Below, in pieces: positions 1 through 9,618 of a DNA stretch of 64,000 nucleotides. The stretch is from NCBI GenBank assembly GCA_023954475.1, contig JAMLHW010000012.1:98310-162309 (forward strand), written 5' to 3'. The notes below the pieces were generated by a model. The model did not search any database and was not told the DNA's origin. It was given only the letters and a program-made list of their open reading frames with translations. How positions within the stretch are numbered: the first letter of the stretch is position 1; every line of letters begins with the position of its first letter. The position numbers and the translations under genes were made by a program. The stretch is from Anaerolineae bacterium (GTDB taxonomy: Bacteria > Chloroflexota > Anaerolineae > Promineifilales > Promineifilaceae).

Positions 1-1415
1 CGGATTGTACGCCGCCAGCAGGTTTTCAAACACCTTGCCCAGCAGCTCCGGGTCCAGGGCGATCTCTTCCTCGATGGGCGTGTTCTCGTTGATGGTGAAT
101 TTGTAGCGGTTGAGCGTGTGGATCAGGCCGCGCACCTGGTAGCGCTTGCCGCTGGTGCCGTACGTGTCGTTGAGGTCGATGGTGTGCTCGTCGCCAAAAA
201 CAGCGCGTCCGGCACACGCAGCGGATTGTCGTCACGGTCAGAAAAGCCGTCGACGCGCAGCACGCGCGTGCTGTCGTCTTTATCGCGCTTGTCGAGACAT
301 TCAAACAGGCCACCGTTGAGAAACGGAATAGTCGCCAGCCGTTCAAGCACGGCATCGGCATCGCGGAAGAGCCGCTCGTAGCGGTAGAGGTTGGTGATGT
401 TGTAATGTTGCCGCCCCTGCCCGCGAAATTTGCGCCGGTCGGGTTTGTCGGCGTTGTTCATCTCCTGATTGAGCGTGGCAAAGAACAGGTTTTGCAAAAT
501 CGCCTTGTAGTAGGTGCTGTCGTCGTCCCACGTCAACCAGCTATCGAGCTTGCTTTTGCGAAACAGGTCGTCGGCAACCAGCCCCTTCTCCTTGAGAAAC
601 CAGACGAAGATGAGGCGCGTAATCAGCCGAATGACACTGGTGGCGTTGCGCGTCTCCACATCGTCACCCGCCCCTTCCGGAAACACCACCTCCTGCAACG
701 CCCAAAAATACCAGTTGGCGATCTCTTTGAAGAAGCGTTTGTTGAGTTCGGAGCTGTCGAGCGTCTGCTGCCAGGCGCGGTGCAGCTCGACAAAGTTGGT
801 GAAGCCGTGGACGCGCTCCAGTTCCGCCAGCGAGAGGTCAAACAAAATCTCGATGTGCGCCCGATGCGGATCCGCCACGACGATGTCTTTGATCAGCGTC
901 ACCTTCTCCAGCACGTCCTTGCTGCGGTCGCGCTTGTGCAGGCGGCGGTTGATAATCGACAGCGTCAGCGTGTCACTGTGCTGAAAGAGCAGCAGGACGG
1001 GCATGGGAAACAGCTTGTTGATTTCGCGGGTCGCCTGTGCAAGCTGGGTGCGCGTGTAGCGCTCACCCGTCAACCCAACCGCCAGCACCAGATACGACTC
1101 CATTCTAGCGTTGTCAATCACCTTACCTGTACCATCGAAAAGCGATAGCTGGGCCGCCTGGCGAATGTCGTCACCAGTAAGCTGGAAAAGCAGGTGGGCT
1201 TGCTGCCAGTCGCTGGCCAGCAGCTTGTCGCGGTTGCAGCGTTGCTCTGCGTCAAACTGGTCGAGAAAGCTGGCGGCGCTAAACGGCGCGTCGATGGTGC
1301 GCTCGCTTTCATACCCCAACACCTGCCACAGCCGCAGGGCGCTGTCGCGCAGCGTGCCGTGCTGGAAGTTGCGCAGTGCCTGTTTGATGTCCTGTTTGAT
1401 CACTTCTTTACTCAT
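1..1415 (-). CDS. PglX/Eco57I-like DNA adenine methyltransferase, N-terminal part; cut by window edge and apparently frameshifted
   Basis: The ATG at 1415 opens a frame of about 405 clean residues with the helical N-terminal region typical of large type IIG/PglX-type methyltransferases. The same protein then continues in a different frame to the left edge, ending in the family motif LDPELLGKVFENLL. The frame breaks inside an A5 run at 196-200 (T5 on the coding strand). Adding one T gives a continuous PDALFFGDEHTIDLND segment, so this is a single-base indel in a homopolymer, either a sequencing error or a real mutation. The SAM-binding and NPPY motifs would lie beyond the edge, so catalysis cannot be judged here. 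It lies 53 nt downstream of the PLD-helicase on the same strand, and the two probably form one restriction or phage-defence unit. The PglX-like assignment rests on the motif and overall look. Confidence 0.75.
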
Positions 1416-1426
1416 GAGATACTGCT

Positions 1427-1459
1427 AGAAACCGAGTTTCTCGTAGAAACTCGGTTTCT
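1427..1459. repeat. Perfect 14-bp inverted repeat between methyltransferase and helicase genes
   Basis: Two 14-nt arms, AGAAACCGAGTTTC at 1427-1440 and its exact reverse complement at 1446-1459, are separated by TCGTA. The element fills most of the 53-nt gap between the two minus-strand genes. There is no T-run on the minus strand, so an mRNA-stabilising or processing hairpin, or a REP-like repeat, is more likely than a terminator. Confidence 0.8.
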
Positions 1460-1468
1460 CTTGGTTGG

Positions 1469-4400
1469 CTACTTGATGACCAGCCAGGTGATCAGCTCAA
1501 ATTCTGTTTCGCTGGTCGCCTGTTCGGCGCGAGTCGGCAGCAACGCACCGCGCCCCGTCTGTAGCGTCGCCAACGCCCGTTTACGGAAGGTGTTTTCGAT
1601 GGAACGCACCGCCTGCGACAGCAGCGCATCGTAATGGGACATGTCGCTTCCATTGTCGGTCTGCCGGTCAAACAGGTGGCACAACTGCTGGTGCGGTGCG
1701 GCGCTTTCGGCACACAGCAGACGGTACATCTCCAAAATCTGCTTCGGCTGGGCAAAAGTGTAGCGCACGATGCGGTCATCGCGCACGTAGACAAGAAAGT
1801 AGGGTTGTAGCGGGTTGAAGGTACTGCTCTCGGCGGCGATGTCGGGCTGACGCAAACAGTAGATGACGCCGGGGGTAATGGTTGGATAGGCGGGGTCGGT
1901 CGACACGACGGCGTACAGGCCGAACGGCGCTTCTTCGAGCAGCTTGCGGTTGGCCTCGATGTACTTGCTCAACTCGATGCGGAAGTCGTCGAGCGTGAAT
2001 TCGTTGAGCGCGACGCTTTCGTTGAAATCTTCGAGATCGAGGATTTCATCTTTCAGGCGCAACAACTGCTTGTCGCGGTAGCGCAGGTCGTCTTCGATCA
2101 GGTCGCGCACGTCCTGCAGCAGGTTGTCCTCCTGCGTGGCGGCGATGTCGACCAGTGCCATGCGCGCTTCGACGCGGTTCTTGAGCTTGATGTATTTGTT
2201 GAGGTCGGGCGTCGGCCAGAAGTTGACGAGCTGGACCGTTTCGTTGGGGGAGCCGATGCGGTCGATTCGGCCGAAGCGCTGGATGATGCGCACGGGGTTC
2301 CAGTGAATGTCATAGTTGACTAAATAGTCGCAATCCTGCAAATTCTGCCCTTCCGAAATACAGTCGGTGGCGATCAGCAGGTCGATTTCACCGCCCTGCG
2401 GCATCGACGGGATTTGCGCACGCCGCTTAGCGTAAGGGGCGAAGTTGGTCAGAATTTGGTTAAAGCGGCCGTCGCCAAACGTCGTCTTGTCCTTGCCTGA
2501 ACCGCCCGTCACCAGGGCAACGTGAATACCCAACTCGTTGCGTACCCAGTCGCGCAAATGATCGTAGAGATAGATGGCCGTATCGGCAAACGCGGTGAAG
2601 ACGAGCACCTTGCGGTTGGGGTTACCGTGCTTGTTGGTGGTCGGCTGCTCCACTTTGGCGCGGATCAACTGCTTTAATTCGGCCAGCTTGGCATCGTGTT
2701 CGGGGCGCACCGAATCAGCCAATACAGCGAGCAGATGGAGCTGCTGTTTGTCGGCCCGCAAATCTTGGAGCCAAGTGTCAACATCGAGATGGACCATCTT
2801 GAAGGTCAGCTTCTTGCCCACTTGCAACGCGGCCTGCAGTTCTTCATCGTCGACATCCTCGACCTCCAGCTCGTCAAAGTCAATCTCAGGATTGTCGCTG
2901 CGGTACTGCTTGAAGCGCTCGATGCGCTGCTCCAGCTCCTCGATTTTGGCAACGGTGCGCTGCATGGTGATGGCAAAGGCATGGACGGAGCTTTCCAGCC
3001 GCTTCAAGAAGTTGACCTTCATCATGCCGATCAGGTAATGCTCGCGCTGCTGCTGGGTAAAGTTTTCGATTTGGTCGACTTCATATTGTTCAGCATGTTG
3101 TGGCAGCACGTAGGCCGACGGGTTGAAGAGTGAAAGGCGGTAGTTGGAGATTTCGTCGTTGAGCTTATCATACGATAGAAAGCGTTCTTTCAGATCAATC
3201 TTTGGATAGTTTGAAACGGGCTTGAGCCGTTCGGGAAAGCCTCCCAGAGTGCTGATCGTCTCCGGGTAAAAGCGTTGGATATGGCGGCGCGAGCGGGCGA
3301 TGGTCAACTCATCCAGCAATTTGAAGAATGCGGAGCTGAGGTCTTCCAACAGGTCATTGACCTTGCGCTCGTTCTTTTTTGCCCAGTTGGTAAAGCTGCG
3401 TTGGGCAGTAGCCAGTGTGTCGTTCAGGCTGCGCACGCCAATCGTTTCGCTAAATACATTGTCTTTGCCCTCGGTCAAAAAGTAGATTTGGTTGCGCAGG
3501 TCACGCAGATTATTGTTGACGGGGGTGGCGGAAAGCAGCAGGACGCGCGTCTTGATGCCGCTCTGAATGACGTCCTCCATCAACCGTTCGTAGCGGCTTT
3601 TGCGGATGCGGTTGCCGTCTTCATCGCGCTTGCCTTTGGTATTGTTGCGGAAGTTGTGCGACTCGTCGATGACAATCAGGTCGTAGTTGCCCCAATTGAG
3701 CGTTTCGAGATTGATGTCGCCGGCAAAGCCGCGCTCGCGGTTGAGATCGGTGTGCGACAGGACGGTATACGCGAAGCGGTCGGCGACAAAGGGGTTGAGT
3801 TGGCTGTTGTTTTGTGCCTGATAGACAGTCCAATTTTCGCGGAGCTTCTTGGGACACAGCACGAGCACCCGATAGTTGAGCAGCTCAAAATATTTGATGA
3901 TCGCCAGCGCTTCGTATGTTTTCCCCAGTCCGACGCTGTCAGCGATGATGCAGCCGTTGTGGCGCAGGATTTTGTTGATGGCTCCCTTGACGCCGTCTTT
4001 TTGGAACTCGAAGAGCTGGTTCCAGATCGCGCTATCAGTGAGGTGTACATTTTCATCGAGCAGGCCGCCTCGCTCCTGGTCGAGAAGGTAGCGCTCAAAG
4101 ATATGGAATAGGGTTTTGTAGTATATGAACTGAGGCGCATTGTCACGATAGAGCTTCGCCAGGTAGGTGAGTACGTCGTCGGTAACGTCTTTAACCAGGT
4201 CGTCATTATCCCACAGTTCGTTGAACCAACGCTTGAGGTCTTCGCGGTCGCGGCGGCTGTCGACTTCGAGGTTGAGTTCAATGTTGTTGCCGTTTTGGCT
4301 GAGGCCCAAGCCACGCACGGTGAAATTGGAGCTGCCAAGAATGACATCGGCAACACCATTATTGTCGATGTGATAGAGCTTGCCATGAAGCAGATTGGAC

Positions 4401-4762
4401 TGGCGCATCGAGCGGATCTGTACTTTGGATTTGATCCATGCGGCGCACTGTTTGGCAACGAGTTTTTGCTGTAATTTGTTGGTTAGCTTAAGGCCATCGT
4501 CGGTGATTTCGAATGCTTTGGAGTCAGTTCGGTTGGGATCGAGGGATTTGATGAAGCGCGGCTCGCCAAACAGGAAGCGGAGTTCTTCGATCGAGTCGAG
4601 TTCATTTTGAAGGGCAGCATAGGCATAGATGGTGAAATAGGCAGAGACGAAAGAGAGTTGAGAACCGGATGTTATTTTTTGCCTAAGAAAATCACCAACC
4701 GTACCACGATCCATGTTATCCCGAATGCCTGAATTGTGTTGCGATAAGGGCGAGTCTGTCAT
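1469..4762 (-). CDS. PLD-domain SNF2-type helicase (defence-associated)
   Basis: 1097 residues. The N-terminal 180 residues look like a phospholipase D-like domain with an HxK motif at 126-128 followed by GSSNFT, the pattern of PLD-type nucleases. A SNF2/DEAD-like helicase follows: Walker A ADSVGLGKT at 274-282, DESH box at about 366-369, LLLSATPVNNN (motif III), and a C-terminal domain with FTAFADT and IIQRFGRIDRIGS (motif VI). The family typically sits beside large adenine methyltransferases in restriction or anti-phage loci, as here. The start ATG at 4762 has only a weak GGAA upstream. Inferred role: ATP-driven DNA translocase with a nuclease domain acting on unmodified DNA. The PLD site shows only one clear HxK copy, so activity may need dimerisation. 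Confidence 0.85.
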   Translation of the reverse strand: MTDSPLSQHNSGIRDNMDRGTVGDFLRQKITSGSQLSFVSAYFTIYAYAALQNELDSIEELRFLFGEPRFIKSLDPNRTDSKAFEITDDGLKLTNKLQQKLVAKQCAAWIKSKVQIRSMRQSNLLHGKLYHIDNNGVADVILGSSNFTVRGLGLSQNGNNIELNLEVDSRRDREDLKRWFNELWDNDDLVKDVTDDVLTYLAKLYRDNAPQFIYYKTLFHIFERYLLDQERGGLLDENVHLTDSAIWNQLFEFQKDGVKGAINKILRHNGCIIADSVGLGKTYEALAIIKYFELLNYRVLVLCPKKLRENWTVYQAQNNSQLNPFVADRFAYTVLSHTDLNRERGFAGDINLETLNWGNYDLIVIDESHNFRNNTKGKRDEDGNRIRKSRYERLMEDVIQSGIKTRVLLLSATPVNNNLRDLRNQIYFLTEGKDNVFSETIGVRSLNDTLATAQRSFTNWAKKNERKVNDLLEDLSSAFFKLLDELTIARSRRHIQRFYPETISTLGGFPERLKPVSNYPKIDLKERFLSYDKLNDEISNYRLSLFNPSAYVLPQHAEQYEVDQIENFTQQQREHYLIGMMKVNFLKRLESSVHAFAITMQRTVAKIEELEQRIERFKQYRSDNPEIDFDELEVEDVDDEELQAALQVGKKLTFKMVHLDVDTWLQDLRADKQQLHLLAVLADSVRPEHDAKLAELKQLIRAKVEQPTTNKHGNPNRKVLVFTAFADTAIYLYDHLRDWVRNELGIHVALVTGGSGKDKTTFGDGRFNQILTNFAPYAKRRAQIPSMPQGGEIDLLIATDCISEGQNLQDCDYLVNYDIHWNPVRIIQRFGRIDRIGSPNETVQLVNFWPTPDLNKYIKLKNRVEARMALVDIAATQEDNLLQDVRDLIEDDLRYRDKQLLRLKDEILDLEDFNESVALNEFTLDDFRIELSKYIEANRKLLEEAPFGLYAVVSTDPAYPTITPGVIYCLRQPDIAAESSTFNPLQPYFLVYVRDDRIVRYTFAQPKQILEMYRLLCAESAAPHQQLCHLFDRQTDNGSDMSHYDALLSQAVRSIENTFRKRALATLQTGRGALLPTRAEQATSETEFELITWLVIK

Positions 4763-5002
4763 CTAGCATTCCCTATGAATTGAGAAAAGGCTATTGGAGA
4801 ATACAGAGAGAATAGAAAAGAGGGTATATTGCAGTCTAAAATTGAAACGGCATAGCGTGTCGTGCCGTGAGGAAACTCCTTAGAAGCAGCATGCAAAAAA
4901 CCAACGGCGACGTCAAATGTCAACAAATCGACATTGTTTGTGAAATCAGCACGGCATAAGCTCAATGATAACACCCCAATTCACTGTTGAAACACTCTAA
5001 GT

Positions 5003-5093
5003 ACTCTGTAACAAAAGAAGCCTAGCTTTTTCGTCTGGTTCAAACTCTACTCATAGCAAAAGCTAGGCTTCTAAAAACTTCCGTTACAGTGTA
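5003..5093 (-). mobile_element. 91-bp MITE-like element, copy 1
   Basis: It begins ACTCTGTAAC and ends GTTACAGTGTA, an imperfect terminal inverted repeat, and contains an internal stem (AGAAGCCTAGCTTTT with its complement). It is flanked by a perfect 6-bp duplication CTAAGT at 4997-5002 and 5094-5099, a signature of transposition. The reverse complement matches 40304-40394 with only four mismatches over 91 bp. It has no coding capacity and must be mobilised in trans. The parent transposase is not in this window. Confidence 0.85.
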
Positions 5094-5460
5094 CTAAGTT
5101 CGGGATGGTTATATCATCAATGAATGAGACGTGCACGTTTGGGGTTTACACAGTAGTTTTCTACTGCCTCTGAGGTAGCGTAGTATACCGATCAGAGGAT
5201 TTTCATGATATGTACGGAATGGGCTATATAGCATGCGCCCGCTTTATCTCAGGCTGCTCTTATATGGTTGAGCCTCACCTGGTGATTGGCTCGATTCTTG
5301 GAACGGCAAAGACCAGGCTACGCCCAGCCAATAGCGACATCACAGCCGATTTTGGGGCGCATGGATTGAGGATATTCCACGATGCAATAAATAGGCGCAC
5401 ACAATGTGGCTCCTGCATATGTTTCACCAAACGTGAAACCGTCACGTGTCTGGAAATTTC

Positions 5461-5490
5461 TTGACATACAAGCCTAAAATTTGAGATGAT
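5461..5490 (+). promoter_or_regulatory. Candidate sigma-70-type promoter for the secreted protein gene
   Basis: A consensus TTGACA at 5461-5466 is followed after 18 nt by GATGAT (5485-5490), about 45 nt upstream of the start codon at 5536. The -35 is perfect, the -10 is weak. No other strong candidate lies in the upstream region. Confidence 0.45.
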
Positions 5491-5535
5491 ACTGAGTAGT
5501 CATATCAATGGGGATTGCGACACAAGGAGCCTGAC

Positions 5536-7428
5536 ATGTTACCGCGTCCTATCGTTTCTCGTCTTGGCTGGTTTATCTTCTGCTTCGCTTTGATCACGAC
5601 GGCCGTGATCATCATTTCGCGTCCGACGGCAACTGCATCTGTTACTACTACTGAGTTTGACCTGAGCCATATCGACATTGTCGCTCATCTGAATGTCTCC
5701 GGAACAACGGAACTCGAACGTTTACTGGCGACCAACCCGGCGAATCTCGGGTTCTTTGCCGCCAACATGCCTGGAACCCAGGCATACGATGGCGGCTGGG
5801 CTATTATTGACCTGAATCAGCTCGACGCCGGAGTCGAGACTGCTCTCATCACTTTCCAGCCCTCCCCTATCTATTACGAAGCCGGTGGTGTCGCAAGTGA
5901 CGGTCATTTCGCCGCATTGCGCGAGGATGCGCGAATTTGGGCGGAAAACAATCGCAATGATGTCGTTGTCTACGATGTTTCCAATCCGGCTGAGCCAATG
6001 CTTTATGGTGAATTTCGTCTGGAAAAACCGCCCGAGGTGTGGAGAAATATCATCTACGACATGGTCATTTACGGTGATCGCGCTTATTTGAAGGCTGTTG
6101 TGCTGGGCACTGTTCCCGACTTCGACTTCCGCGGCATCATTGTCGTCGATTTGAGTAGCCCCGATCCCGATACCCAGCAACTACCGGAGTTGGCTCGTTA
6201 TGCCTATCCCGTTACGAGTCCGCTGCTGAGTCTGGACGACACGCTCTATGCTGCGTCGGAAGACGGCACGATTTATGTCTTTAAATTTACCCCTGACTTC
6301 CATCTGGTAGGCACCTATGCAGCGGGAAGCAATTTGATGATGGATTTGGCTTATGAAGGTGGTGTAATCGGCCGAATCGACGACCAACCCACTCTAATCG
6401 ATTTCGCTGCCGGGGGTGTCGATACCCCAGTTGTAAAACCGATCTTTGGCGGAACCTTCGCCGCTGAAACCACGACTGGTGACTTATTGTGGGGGCAAGG
6501 ACGTGGTCACGACACAGTCGCCATTTGGCTAGAGGACGCGAGTGAGTTCTTGTACGGCTTCACGGTGGGTTCGGTGGATGCGTCGGTTCGGCGCGCCGCT
6601 GTCGCTACGACTGCGCCTATGACAGAGGGTGATTACCTTTTGGTCGACTGGACCGATCTATACCGGTTGCGTCAGGACGGCTGGCGACCCCGCGCTGAAA
6701 TTCTAGCTGTTGAACCGGGCCTTGAGGTCAACGGCCTACCACTCTCCCCAGGCGAGCGCGTAACTATTGAAACGGGCTGCGAACTGGTTTGCCAATTAGC
6801 AGCACAAACCCACGCGGGTAACGATACTGTATCATCTAATGCACCGTCTGCGGTCGACGGCGCTTGCGAATCTGCTGTAGCCGCTGTTTGTGCCGACGGG
6901 AGCGAAGCTCAATCTCTTTTTGGAATGGCAGCAGTCCTACAAGCAAACACCTACTGCACCTATCTTGAGAATCATATTGACGAGTCTTATGAGGATTGTA
7001 TTGAACCCGCAGTCTATCAGTACATGTGGCTCTACTGGTATGCACTGAGTCTGCTCTGTGGCGGTAGCCCGATTCAGTCGGCGAGTGGCAATATGGCTGT
7101 GGCGGAAAGCGACGCGGTGCTCCGCTTCAATTTACCAGAGGGTGGTTACACTGTTGCAAGCGAGGTGGATGGGCTGGTCTTTGCGTTGGACACGCCGTAT
7201 GCTTCGGCCACTGCCACCGGTCCGGGAAGCATAGAGGCGTTTGTTTATCTGCCGGCAGAGGCCAGTGTTTTTGTAGCCACTGACACGCCGCTGACCATCA
7301 AACCGGACAATCCGGCGCTGGCTACATTTACTTTGGAGCCGGGACAGATTGTCGGTGTAACGGCAGATGACATTCTACCGTTGGAGTCATCTGCTCACAC
7401 TGTGTTCCTGCCCTTTGTCGATAGTTAA
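5536..7428 (+). CDS. Secreted beta-propeller-like protein of unknown function
   Basis: ATG 5536 is preceded by AAGGAG at 5524-5529 with good spacing, so I use it rather than the upstream in-frame TTG. The protein is about 630 residues. Residues 1-35 form a signal peptide or anchor (RLGWFIFCFALITTAVIII). The middle contains repeated short segments such as VVVYDVSNPAEP and IIVVDLSSPDPD, typical of LVIVD-type propeller repeats found in cell-surface proteins. A cysteine-rich stretch (about residues 415-510) follows, then a C-terminal Ig-like part ending HTVFLPFVDS, a tail style common in Chloroflexota exported proteins. No catalytic motif is seen. It stands alone, transcribed opposite to both flanking defence operons. 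An extracellular or wall-associated role is inferred. Confidence 0.75.
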   Translation: MLPRPIVSRLGWFIFCFALITTAVIIISRPTATASVTTTEFDLSHIDIVAHLNVSGTTELERLLATNPANLGFFAANMPGTQAYDGGWAIIDLNQLDAGVETALITFQPSPIYYEAGGVASDGHFAALREDARIWAENNRNDVVVYDVSNPAEPMLYGEFRLEKPPEVWRNIIYDMVIYGDRAYLKAVVLGTVPDFDFRGIIVVDLSSPDPDTQQLPELARYAYPVTSPLLSLDDTLYAASEDGTIYVFKFTPDFHLVGTYAAGSNLMMDLAYEGGVIGRIDDQPTLIDFAAGGVDTPVVKPIFGGTFAAETTTGDLLWGQGRGHDTVAIWLEDASEFLYGFTVGSVDASVRRAAVATTAPMTEGDYLLVDWTDLYRLRQDGWRPRAEILAVEPGLEVNGLPLSPGERVTIETGCELVCQLAAQTHAGNDTVSSNAPSAVDGACESAVAAVCADGSEAQSLFGMAAVLQANTYCTYLENHIDESYEDCIEPAVYQYMWLYWYALSLLCGGSPIQSASGNMAVAESDAVLRFNLPEGGYTVASEVDGLVFALDTPYASATATGPGSIEAFVYLPAEASVFVATDTPLTIKPDNPALATFTLEPGQIVGVTADDILPLESSAHTVFLPFVDS

Positions 7429-7581
7429 ATCGCCTGTTTTCCAGCGGATGCCTAGCATCGGTTCGTGTCCGGGCGGTGTCAAATTGCACCTTCAACCGAG
7501 CTCATGCGTTAGTGCGTAGAAAGCCAATCGCGTCCCAATGAAAAAGGCTCTTGTCGGAACGATGGGTCAGTCGATTTCAAG

Positions 7582-9606
7582 TTAGCGCAACAGTGCGTAC
7601 AATTGATCGCTAAGGGGCACGCCGGTGATGAGTGACGCGGTGGTGTAAAATCGGCCGAAATCCTCCCACCCGATTTGCGCCAGCGCCGCCGTCACCGCCA
7701 CGCCACGTGGCAACAGTGCATGAAAACGCCCCATTTGCAGCCGCTCAGCCAACAACCACGCTAGCTTGCGGGCTGCCTGCTCCGCCGCTAGTGCGTTCCA
7801 GGCGGGCAACAATGCCAACGGCTCATGCAAATAGAGACAAAACTCATTAGTGTACTCCGCCGCATGTGTCCCCAAAAGCGCTGCCAGCAATTCTCCCCAA
7901 ATCGTGCCGCAGAAATGAAACAGCCACATGCCGCTCTCCGTGCGCAACGTCGCCATTTGGCCCGGCTTAAACAGGAGTTCGCGGGCCACTGCCTGTGTCA
8001 CGGCAAACGGTATGGCCGCATAAGTAGTTCGATAACGCAATACTTCCTGCGGTGCCTGCCCCTCAGCGGACGCCAGCCCAAATCGGTTTCCGTCATGCCA
8101 GACGACGCGCTGCGTTTTGCCGCCAAACAATACCAGTGTCCCAACGTCCGGTTTGCGATCCGTGTAGGCGATGGTGCGATTGGTGTACGCATCGACCGCT
8201 GCCAGTGCCAGCACATCCGCGCCAATGTTACTGTAAATTTCGTGACGGTCGATCAGTTCTTGCAGCCGTGCAGCCGGCTTCCAGTCACCGATGCGCCCGC
8301 TCTGCAAATAGTCGGTGAAAACCAGTTCAGCTAAGATGGTGCGAATGGCATCGCTGCTGACGGAGGTAGGTGCCAGGCGGCGCACGTCGGCGTAGCGCAC
8401 GCTGCCGGTGGGGCTTTGCTTGATCAGACTAAAGATTTGCTGGACAAGAATGGACGGACGAAAGGCGTAAGACGCAGCGTCCGCAGAGTCAGACTGCGGC
8501 GGCGTGTTTGCCAGTGCCAACAGCCCACTGAAACGTGCCCATTCGGCCGATGATTTAGGCAAACACAAGACGCTGGTTTCGGCCGAACGGCGGCTGCCGC
8601 GCCCAATACGCTGCAAGAACGATGTGAGTGTGGGTGGTGCGCCTAGCAACACCACATCCTCGACGCTTCCAATGTCGATGCCCAGCTCCAGCGTCGATGT
8701 CGTCACACAAACAGCGACCGATGCGGCGGCAAATTCTGTCTCGACTTCATAGCGCAGCCTGGCGTCGAGATTGCCGTAATGAACGAATACCTGCGCTTCA
8801 TGCTGCATATTTTGGCGTAGATAAGCCGCCGTTCGCTCCACTTCGTCACGGGTATTGCAAAACAGCAGTGTCTTGCGGGCAGCACGGTCGGCAAGCCGGT
8901 CAACCAATTCATCGAGGTCGTAAAGCGGCGCGATGTCGGCCACAATGGCTCGTTGGCCCGGCACCTCGATCACGACGCCGTTGTTCAGATATCGCTGCGC
9001 CACACCCGCCGGGTCGGGAACGGTAGCAGAAAGCAGCACGCGTTGTAGGTTGACGCAGTCGGGGGTGGCGTAGTGGCGAATGCGCTCAATGCGCGGTAGC
9101 AGGCAGCGCAGATGGTCACCGCGCGGCGTGTTGTCGAACAGGTGAACCTCGTCGATGATGACAGCTTGCAGAGGAATGAAGAGGCGCGGGTTACGGGTGA
9201 GCAGGGAATCGGCCGATTCCGGAGTCGTGATCAGTACACACGGCGTTCCCTTGAGTGCTGCCACATCTCCTGTTTTCATCGCCAAAGCTATGCCGCTATC
9301 CGTCAGATGGTCACGCAAGCGGTCGTATAAGTTGCGCACCAGGGCACGTGTCGGGCAGATGTAGAGCAAAGTCAACGTCGCTGTGGGTGCGGTCAATTGC
9401 ACCCACAGTCTTTCCACGAGCGGTGCTACCACTGCTTCCGTTTTGCCCGCTGCTGTGGTTGCGACGACCAGTGCATCGCGGCCTGCCAGAAGCGGCGGAA
9501 TCGTGCGCCGTTGCACCGTTGTCAAGTTGCCGTGGCGGCTGAAAAACAGGGGCCAAGTGTGGAATAATTGTGCCTTGACGGCTTGGGCAGCGCGGTGAGC
9601 AGACAT
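7582..9606 (-). CDS. Lhr/BrxHI-type DEAD-box helicase, last gene of the BREX-like operon
   Basis: 674 residues with all superfamily 2 helicase motifs in order: ATTAAGKTEA (motif I, near residue 50), PTRALVRNL (Ia), TTPESADSLL (Ib), IIDEVHLFD (II), LLSATVPD (III), LLFCNTRDE (IV), TTSTLELGIDIG (V) and QRIGRGSRR (VI). The layout fits the Lhr-like subgroup that includes BREX helicase BrxHI. A roughly 300-residue C-terminal extension follows with no recognised enzymatic motif. It starts 12 nt after the second ATPase gene ends, so the genes are very likely co-transcribed. Inferred role: DNA unwinding or translocation within a defence complex. An isolated Lhr repair helicase is less likely given the neighbours. 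Four TCGGCCGA octamers lie in this gene. Confidence 0.85.
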   Translation of the reverse strand: MSAHRAAQAVKAQLFHTWPLFFSRHGNLTTVQRRTIPPLLAGRDALVVATTAAGKTEAVVAPLVERLWVQLTAPTATLTLLYICPTRALVRNLYDRLRDHLTDSGIALAMKTGDVAALKGTPCVLITTPESADSLLTRNPRLFIPLQAVIIDEVHLFDNTPRGDHLRCLLPRIERIRHYATPDCVNLQRVLLSATVPDPAGVAQRYLNNGVVIEVPGQRAIVADIAPLYDLDELVDRLADRAARKTLLFCNTRDEVERTAAYLRQNMQHEAQVFVHYGNLDARLRYEVETEFAAASVAVCVTTSTLELGIDIGSVEDVVLLGAPPTLTSFLQRIGRGSRRSAETSVLCLPKSSAEWARFSGLLALANTPPQSDSADAASYAFRPSILVQQIFSLIKQSPTGSVRYADVRRLAPTSVSSDAIRTILAELVFTDYLQSGRIGDWKPAARLQELIDRHEIYSNIGADVLALAAVDAYTNRTIAYTDRKPDVGTLVLFGGKTQRVVWHDGNRFGLASAEGQAPQEVLRYRTTYAAIPFAVTQAVARELLFKPGQMATLRTESGMWLFHFCGTIWGELLAALLGTHAAEYTNEFCLYLHEPLALLPAWNALAAEQAARKLAWLLAERLQMGRFHALLPRGVAVTAALAQIGWEDFGRFYTTASLITGVPLSDQLYALLR

Positions 9607-9618
9607 CAGGCCGCAGGT

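Larger units (their letters stand above)
4763..5535. other. 773-nt intergenic region between divergent genes
   Basis: It holds the 91-bp MITE copy (5003-5093) and a promoter candidate just upstream of the secreted protein gene. An 84-codon open frame at 5210-5464 has no ribosome-binding site and no recognisable protein character, so it is not called. A short inverted repeat CCTCTGA/TCAGAGG brackets about 5167-5198. Nothing else is recognisable. Confidence 0.6.

Noticed and set aside
405..1148. Long plus-strand open frame opposite the methyltransferase gene
   Set aside because: It is the antisense shadow of a well-supported coding region, with unnatural composition and no ribosome-binding site. 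The same applies to other long antisense frames such as 3275-4111 and 30125-30589.
1427..1459. Perfect hairpin as a rho-independent terminator
   Set aside because: No T-run follows on either strand and the spacer joins two functionally linked genes, so a terminator role is unlikely.
5210..5464. 84-codon open frame in the intergenic region after the MITE
   Set aside because: No Shine-Dalgarno, odd residue composition, and it ends right before a promoter candidate; not supported as a gene.
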